From: JALHSW01 sp038321755
GTDB lineage: Bacteria; Actinomycetota; Acidimicrobiia; IMCC26256; PALSA-555
Direction of reading: 5' to 3'
Assembly (NCBI GenBank): GCA_038321755.1
Contig: JBBQFJ010000015.1
Span: 1-34,346 of the forward strand
DNA length: 34,346 nucleotides
This document shows, in pieces, positions 33,315-34,346 of the stretch (position 1 is the first letter of the stretch; every line of letters begins with the position of its first letter). The translations under genes and the position numbers were made by a program. The notes beneath the pieces were generated by a model. It did not search any database. It saw only the letters and a list, made by a program, of their open reading frames with translations, and was not told where the DNA came from.

Positions 33315-33818
33315 TCACTGCAAGCGCTTGGCCACCTGCTTGCCCAACGCGGCCAGCTCGGCGCGGATGGTCGCCGGGTCCTTGGTGCCATTCTGGTTCG
33401 ACAGCGAGAACGATGCCTTCGGTGCCAGCACCCAGATCGCCGGCACGTCGCCCGACGGGAGGACCTGGAAGAACGCCTCCTTGCCGACTCCCGAGACCGA
33501 CTCGTTCGCGACCCCGCCGGTCGGGGTGTCGCGGCTGAACGCGAACTGCTCGTCGCGCCGGGAGATGTACGCGGAGACACCCACGTCGTCACCGGCGTCG
33601 TTGGTCCAGTGACAGAACACGTTGGTGCTACTGCTCCCGCCGGTGGACGTGAGCTTCACCGGCGCGCCGACGACCTTCGCGATCTTCGCCGGGCTCAAGA
33701 GGCCCTTGCACGTGACCTTCTTCGCGTCGAGGGTCGACGCACCGGCCACGCCGACGACCTGACCGACTGCCCACACCGTGGCGATCACGAGTGCCATGCG
33801 AACCACCCTGAGCCTCAT
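33315..33818 (-). CDS. Secreted two-cysteine protein, DUF3558-like
   Basis: 167-aa protein with an N-terminal signal peptide (about 1-27, VGQVVGVAGA before the mature part). The mature domain has two cysteines, C37 (KVTCKGLLSP) and C69 (NVFCHW), likely a disulfide. The pattern C-x-LL...V-x-x-x-VGAP...C-x-W recalls DUF3558-type actinobacterial envelope proteins, but there is no lipobox, so the family call is tentative. ATG 33818 has a strong AGGAGGA 3 nt before it. It converges on the cNMP-binding gene with a 30-nt gap. Function unknown. Confidence 0.75.
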   Translation of the reverse strand: MRLRVVRMALVIATVWAVGQVVGVAGASTLDAKKVTCKGLLSPAKIAKVVGAPVKLTSTGGSSSTNVFCHWTNDAGDDVGVSAYISRRDEQFAFSRDTPTGGVANESVSGVGKEAFFQVLPSGDVPAIWVLAPKASFSLSNQNGTKDPATIRAELAALGKQVAKRLQ

Positions 33819-33943
33819 CGTTCCTCCTGATCGGTGTTCTCATCGGACGCGGACCGGCTGGAGCAGACTGGCGGAGCGACGGCACTGGAAGCAAGCGCGC
33901 CCTTGTCCGGGCCAAGCTTGCGGTCGCGAATCCCCGCTCCCGG

Positions 33944-33949
33944 TAACGT
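33944..33949 (+). promoter_or_regulatory. Predicted -10 box (TAACGT) for the small membrane protein gene
   Basis: TAACGT ends 7 nt before GTG 33957 and there is no Shine-Dalgarno sequence, so a leaderless transcript is likely. TTGCGG at 33918-33923 is a possible -35 with a long 20-nt spacer. Confidence 0.5.
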
Positions 33950-33956
33950 GCCCGCG

Positions 33957-34322
33957 GTGAAGTGCCCCGCCCCGACGCTCATCCTCACCCTCACGCTCAT
34001 GACCGTCGGCGCGCCCTGGGTCGTGGCCGTGGGGACTGCGCTCGACGCGCCCCCGGCCTTTGCGACCACCGCTCGAGACGACGTGAAGCCCTGCGCCGAC
34101 GGCCAGGAGCCTGGCCCCGGCGAACGGTGCACGGGCCCCGTCGACAACAGCTCGGGCGGGGGCGGCGGCGGCTTGACGATCGCGGTGTCCGTAGCCGTCG
34201 GCCTCGCGATCGCCGGGGTTGCGTTCGTCGTGCTGCGCCGCCAGCTCGCGTCGATGGGTCGGCCGCCGGGCGAACCCGGTCCCGCGACGAGTCCGGGCCC
34301 CGGAGCACGAGAGGCACCCTGA
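33957..34322 (+). CDS. Small membrane protein with signal peptide and one anchor
   Basis: 121-aa protein. An N-terminal signal peptide (about 1-36, with APPAFA before the likely cleavage) is followed by a short outer segment with two cysteines (KPCADGQEPGPGERCTG) and a glycine linker. A membrane helix (about 73-94, ending VVLRRQL) and a proline-rich cytoplasmic tail complete it. No family recognised. GTG 33957 is chosen because a TAACGT box lies 7 nt upstream and a signal peptide begins directly; GTG 33834 would add an unlikely leader. The stop overlaps the next start (TGATG), so it may be cotranscribed with the exonuclease-like gene. Confidence 0.62.
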   Translation: MKCPAPTLILTLTLMTVGAPWVVAVGTALDAPPAFATTARDDVKPCADGQEPGPGERCTGPVDNSSGGGGGGLTIAVSVAVGLAIAGVAFVVLRRQLASMGRPPGEPGPATSPGPGAREAP

Positions 34323-34346
34323 TGCGGATCGCGACCTGGAACGTCA
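34322..34346 (+). CDS. xthA: 5' end of an exodeoxyribonuclease III-like gene (partial)
   Basis: Eight codons before the window ends read MRIATWNV, the almost invariant start of exodeoxyribonuclease III / AP endonuclease proteins (MRIATWNVNS in the family). The ATG overlaps the preceding TGA. The call rests on this short motif only; other endonuclease/exonuclease/phosphatase-family proteins start similarly. Confidence 0.65.

Noticed and set aside
33834..33956. Start of the small membrane protein at GTG 33834
   Set aside because: It would place a charged, non-conserved leader before the signal peptide; GTG 33957 has a -10 box at leaderless spacing.

Overview
The window is about 70% GC and reads as chromosome of a high-GC actinobacterium. 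An acidimicrobial or related uncultured actinobacterial lineage is my inference. Supporting points: a UvrD2-type helicase with an HRDC tail, a MacB-like three-permease ABC cassette, many GTG starts, and repeated TANNNT -10 boxes placed 6-8 nt before GTG codons, as expected for leaderless actinobacterial genes. I see no phage, insertion sequence, CRISPR array, tRNA or rRNA. Genes are tightly packed: no gene-free gap exceeds about 255 bases, and several convergent pairs touch or overlap.

Layout. 64-2190: uvrD2-like helicase. 2266-3630: PLP-dependent decarboxylase, followed by a 22-bp minisatellite. 3715-8244: an envelope or glycan block with a GT-C membrane glycosyltransferase, a SAM methyltransferase, GDP-L-fucose synthase and a methyltransferase-GT2 fusion. 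8273-9470: membrane-anchored thermonuclease and a LemA-like protein. 9474-14147: large subunit of glutamate synthase, without gltD beside it. 14401-15513: purK, tail to tail with an alpha-methylacyl-CoA racemase (15510-16649). 16715-19082: DoxX-family protein and a DUF2207 membrane protein interrupted by an in-frame TAG.

19112-33284 is the most interesting part, a signalling and transport island. On the minus strand one apparent operon of about 11.8 kb runs: receiver-HTH-class III nucleotide cyclase, ABC ATPase, permease, a 50-codon remnant of another permease, permease, permease, and sensor histidine kinase. Most junctions are touching or TGATG-coupled. Diverging from the cyclase is a protein with a C-terminal cyclic-nucleotide-binding domain. 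Facing the kinase are a NarL-type response regulator and a receiver-only protein. The simplest reading is a two-component circuit whose outputs include a cyclic nucleotide, read by the divergent binding protein and tied to a MacB-like transporter. This is inference from gene order and motifs.

33315-34346: a secreted two-cysteine protein, a small membrane protein, and the first codons of an exodeoxyribonuclease III-like gene running off the window.

Two sequence habits recur. Short tandem repeats (12, 15, 15 and 22 bp) lie at the 3' ends of four genes, and three of the arrays include the stop codon. Leaderless GTG starts are common.
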